NCBI GenBank assembly: GCA_017405785.1 | Contig: JAFQZR010000001.1 | Location: forward strand, 62,001 to 126,000 | Length of the DNA stretch: 64,000 bases | DNA from: Erysipelotrichaceae bacterium | GTDB lineage: Bacteria > Bacillota_I > Bacilli_A > Erysipelotrichales > Erysipelotrichaceae | Reading direction: 5' to 3' | Shown: positions 61,332 through 64,000 of the stretch, piece after piece | Layout of the letters: every line of letters starts with the position of its first letter | Position numbering within the stretch: the first letter of the stretch is position 1 | Notes under the pieces: model-generated | What the model was told of the DNA's origin: nothing | The model's database searches: none | Seen by the model: the letters and a program-made list of their open reading frames with translations, nothing else | Program-made: the position numbers and the translations under genes

Positions 61332-62438
61332 CTACCACTGTCCGAATTCTGCAGGATGCTTCCGGCTCTTAGTTGCCAGTTTCTTGCCGAATTCTTCCAG
61401 AAGCGGATGTTCAGGTGTGGTAAGTCTGCCACAGGCGAAGTCTGCCAGTAACGGTGCTACCGCCAGATAAGCAAGAGGCATGACTTCATCAATCAACTCA
61501 ACCTTTGTTGAAATGACATTCGGATCATCGCTTTCACCGCATTTTACCAGTATAGGCTGGAATGAAAGTTCCTTGGCTGCCTCATAGATGGCTTCAATTC
61601 TTCTGTTAGCCTCAGGGTTAGCTGTATCATAGGCAATAATTGAATACTTCGGAGTCATCGGGTAAAGAGGTCCGTGCAGGAATTCTTCACATTCATATGC
61701 CGTAGCGTGAATCTTGACGGTCTCGGAGATCTTGAGTGCTGCTTCAGTAACAGTACCGAGGTTGGCACCGGCAGAAATAACATAGAGTTCCTGCAAGTTA
61801 TAGAGTTCCTTAACATGAGAATCAATGTATTTATGAGCTGATGCCTGCAGTTCTTCATGAGCATCCATAGCTTTCAGGATCTCTTTCTTATACTTTTCGG
61901 CACATGCTTCACAGATCTCACCCTTAGCCAGCTGAGCTTCAATACCGAATAACATGAAGTATTCTGCCAGGGTGGCAACACCCTTGGTTACATAGCCAAC
62001 TGTCTCAACACCGACACCCCAGTCAACAGTTAAATCGCATATGTCACCAAAGTCACTGTGAACATCGGAAGTAATGCCTATGGTTCTGTGTCCCTTGGAC
62101 TTTATCAGTTCCAGAGCTTCAATGGCGTTTGTGCTTCTGCCGCTCTGTGATACGACTACGATGAAGTCATCATCGTCAAAACCTTCATTGAAATAGGTGA
62201 AAGTGAATGGCGGAATCAGCTTTACTTCCTTGCCCATGATCTTCTTCAGGAAAGGAAGACCGCACATTGATCCGTTGTGTGATGATCCGCAGGCTACGAT
62301 AAGGATCCTCTTATAATCTCTCTTGAGATATTCATCTACCAGAGACTGTGTTAATTCCTTGCTTCTTTCAACATTGTATCTGACCTGTGCCGGTGTTTCC
62401 TGCACAAAATCAATCATACTGACCTTCTTTTCAGTCAT
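61332..62438 (-). CDS. SIS-domain protein C
   Basis: The 368-residue double-SIS protein shows IVACGSSHNGSMCG, VVVSQSGRSTNAIEAL and EFLHGPLYPMT. FrlB/GfrF-type deglycases and GlmS-like isomerases share this layout. AGGAGG before the ATG at 62438 sets the start. It lies downstream of the EIIA gene in the same direction, but a terminator-like hairpin separates them, so its level may be reduced compared with EIIA. Confidence 0.87.
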   Translation of the reverse strand: MTEKKVSMIDFVQETPAQVRYNVERSKELTQSLVDEYLKRDYKRILIVACGSSHNGSMCGLPFLKKIMGKEVKLIPPFTFTYFNEGFDDDDFIVVVSQSGRSTNAIEALELIKSKGHRTIGITSDVHSDFGDICDLTVDWGVGVETVGYVTKGVATLAEYFMLFGIEAQLAKGEICEACAEKYKKEILKAMDAHEELQASAHKYIDSHVKELYNLQELYVISAGANLGTVTEAALKISETVKIHATAYECEEFLHGPLYPMTPKYSIIAYDTANPEANRRIEAIYEAAKELSFQPILVKCGESDDPNVISTKVELIDEVMPLAYLAVAPLLADFACGRLTTPEHPLLEEFGKKLATKSRKHPAEFGQW

Positions 62439-62504
62439 ATTTATGCCTCCTGTTATTGCGTTTTTCTTGTTTTTCTTATCAATATATGAACTTTTAGGTC
62501 TCAT

Positions 62505-62526
62505 AAAAAGGGATATCTCCCTTTTT
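62505..62526 (-). terminator. hairpin between EIIA and SIS C
   Basis: On the minus strand AAAGGGAGATATCCCTTT is followed by further T. It would attenuate read-through from the PTS operon into SIS gene C. Confidence 0.7.
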
Positions 62527-62532
62527 TAGTTT

Positions 62533-62961
62533 TTAAAAGTCGTCTTCGTCCTCATTTGCAGCCTGGTTGGCGACTATGCCCATGCTGTACTGCTTAGCCA
62601 GGTCAACCTTGCCAAGAATATCTTCAAGGGTACCCTCGTTGCTTGCTGCCAGTGCTGCTTCAATCAGTAATGGAAGATTAGCTCCATAAACGATATTGAT
62701 CTTTTCATTTCCGGTACTTACCTTCATATCCAGTGCCTGGTTAAACGGTGTGCCGCTGAATAAGTCACAGAAGATTACGACTGCATCATAATCCTTTAAT
62801 GCTTCAACAGCGTTTTCCAGTTTAACTCTGATGGAGTTGAAAGCAGATGCATCATCAAAATCACATGCGATAATGCCATCCTGAATACCTGTTACCAGGG
62901 TAACTGCTGATGTCAGACCTGTAGCGAAATGCCCATGTCCGGTTACGATTAAACCTATCAT
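62533..62961 (-). CDS. PTS EIIA, mannose family
   Basis: The 142-residue phosphocarrier starts GLIVTGHGHFATGLTSAV; His9 matches the phosphorylated histidine of mannose-family EIIA. Further marks are VIFCDLFSGTPFNQAL and IVYGANLPLLIEAALA. It passes phosphate from HPr to an EIIB that should lie outside the window. Mannose-family PTSs import amino sugars and, in some gut bacteria, glucoselysine or fructoselysine. Its start overlaps the stop of SIS gene D by four bases (ATGA), which ties the transporter to that enzyme. Confidence 0.92.
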   Translation of the reverse strand: MIGLIVTGHGHFATGLTSAVTLVTGIQDGIIACDFDDASAFNSIRVKLENAVEALKDYDAVVIFCDLFSGTPFNQALDMKVSTGNEKINIVYGANLPLLIEAALAASNEGTLEDILGKVDLAKQYSMGIVANQAANEDEDDF

Positions 62962-64000
62962 TCTTCCTCCTGTAAATGGCCACTGACTTCTTTAAATGGC
63001 CAGATATTAGTGTCAATACCGATTTCTTTCGCTCCTTTTGCCGCTACAAACTGCATCGGTACGGTATATGCTAATGGAGCGATGTATTTGTTGTAATGTC
63101 CTTTAAAGATTATGTCTTTATCGGTAACATCCTTAATTAAGTCTCCGCAGGAGATTACATGGACTCTCTGAGTATAGTTCAGGAATGCCTTTCTTATCTG
63201 ATGCATTCTGTCCAGTTCTCTCTCATCAGAACCAATCATTATGATCGTGACATTGCTCTTGAGTGTTGTGGTTGCGCCATGCATGAATTCTTCAAGTTCA
63301 TATCCTACCGTCGGATAGCGTAACATCTCGGAGATCTTCAGCCAGCCTTCCAGCATCGAGCCGTAGTCAATGCCGTAGCCTAACACATAAATGCGGTCAC
63401 TGTTAAGAATGGTAGTCTTTACTCTGTCGTACCATGCTTCACTTTCCTTAACCACATCATCAAAGTCACTGATCAGTGTTTCCAGTTCACTGCAGTACCT
63501 ATTGTACTCTTCTTCTGAAATTGTCTTCAGTACTCTGGATAATTCAAGTGCCCAGAGGTAAACACTTATTAGCGATGTTGTATAGCCTTTTGTTTCCGGT
63601 GGTGTAAGTTCTGGTCCAACCAGAAGTTCGCATACAGCATCAACATGTTTTGTCAGTTCACTGGAAAGATTTGATGTCAGAGCCAGAGTTGAAAAACCCT
63701 CGTTTCTGGCATATTCCAGCATATTAACGGTTGAAATTGATGTCCCTGACTGCGATATGCCTACGCACAGGATCTGACTGTTCTTTACAAGATTATATCT
63801 GTTAGCACATTCATAATACTGATAAACCGTAGGATAATGAGCCTCGGCATCAATTCCAACCATATGCTTGAAATAATATGCAGCGATGTTGGAGACGTTA
63901 TAAGATGTGCCTGAGCCAAAGAAGATGATCTTCTTGATGTCATTTTTCAGGAAATACTCAATAAACGGTTTAACAAAGACTTCTTTTTTACGATATGTTC
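62958..64000 (-). CDS. SIS-domain protein D, 5' end cut by window edge
   Basis: At least 346 codons are visible; the frame remains open at the right edge, with IIFFGSGTSYNVSNIAAYYF near it, so the true start is beyond 64000. A second SIS motif CVGISQSGTSISTVNML and the catalytic-type ELEEFMHGATTT are present. By layout it is a deglycase or isomerase like GfrF/FrlB. Overlap with the EIIA gene implies it acts on the product of that PTS. Upstream genes, probably further PTS subunits, cannot be seen. Confidence 0.88.
   Translation of the reverse strand, partial: TYRKKEVFVKPFIEYFLKNDIKKIIFFGSGTSYNVSNIAAYYFKHMVGIDAEAHYPTVYQYYECANRYNLVKNSQILCVGISQSGTSISTVNMLEYARNEGFSTLALTSNLSSELTKHVDAVCELLVGPELTPPETKGYTTSLISVYLWALELSRVLKTISEEEYNRYCSELETLISDFDDVVKESEAWYDRVKTTILNSDRIYVLGYGIDYGSMLEGWLKISEMLRYPTVGYELEEFMHGATTTLKSNVTIIMIGSDERELDRMHQIRKAFLNYTQRVHVISCGDLIKDVTDKDIIFKGHYNKYIAPLAYTVPMQFVAAKGAKEIGIDTNIWPFKEVSGHLQEEE

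Overview
The window looks like a chromosomal segment of a Gram-positive, fermentative, gut-type Bacillota (Firmicutes). The gene order cysS-mrnC-rlmB-sigH-rpmG-secE-nusG ... rplK-rplA-rplJ-rplL-rsmC-rpoB-rpoC is the Firmicutes core block. Strong AGGAGG-type ribosome sites, sigma-A promoters, many lipoproteins, mini-RNase III and SigH agree with this. An [FeFe] hydrogenase points to an anaerobe. Two residue-level traits, Asn at the rifampicin-site His526 position of RpoB and a shortened proline loop in L11, would fit an Erysipelotrichia/Mollicutes-related lineage. That placement is inference; no database was searched. No rRNA, tRNA, CRISPR array or insertion sequence was seen.

Layout. 1-2.6 kb: a partial TPR-like membrane protein, a small HEYGH membrane protein and an alpha-1,6-type glucosidase. 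2.7-4.2 kb: a monomeric [FeFe] hydrogenase. 4.2-24 kb, mostly on the minus strand: the transcription/translation core (rpoC, rpoB, rsmC, rplL, rplJ with an L10-leader attenuator, rplA, rplK, then nusG, secE, rpmG, sigH, rlmB, mrnC, cysS). It is interrupted between nusG and rplK by a block holding rlmA, a lipoprotein, a HAD phosphatase and a DUF1846 protein. 24-30 kb: a ribokinase-type kinase, a YdcF-like membrane protein, an adenosine-deaminase-like gene, a NagA-like gene overlapping a fumarylacetoacetase-like gene, and glycerate kinase.

30.9-41.2 kb is a sugar-phosphate region: an ascorbate-type PTS (EIIA, EIIC, EIIB) facing a transaldolase/fructose-6-P aldolase, a pentulose/hexulose-phosphate 3-epimerase, deoC under a promoter with a C5/G5 palindrome in its spacer, and a split transketolase. 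A clostripain-like lipoprotein protease sits among them. 41.4-43.3 kb holds the most unusual element: a free-standing reverse transcriptase gene, without a visible Shine-Dalgarno, directly preceded by a compact structured-RNA candidate closed by a 12-bp perfect stem. A conserved hypothetical gene lies upstream in the same direction. 43-48.6 kb: DUF4349 lipoprotein, patatin-like lipase, nucleoside hydrolase and a CotH-type lipoprotein with GFNPG repeats.

48.6-52.7 kb is a zinc-homeostasis operon: a Zur-like Fur protein with repeated half-sites upstream, a Cys/His-bearing small membrane protein, an ABC importer (binding lipoprotein, ATPase, permease) and an OB-fold-like lipoprotein. 53.8-58.9 kb: PnuC-like transporter, EF-P, an SDR reductase, an Xre regulator with a membrane anchor, an orphan coding remnant, and a PLP enzyme of the methionine gamma-lyase/aluminium-resistance family. 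59-64 kb: four SIS-domain proteins around a mannose-family PTS EIIA, best read as a locus for phosphorylated amino sugars or Amadori compounds (fructoselysine/glucoselysine type). It is divergently transcribed around an inverted repeat resembling GntR/HutC operators and runs off the right edge.
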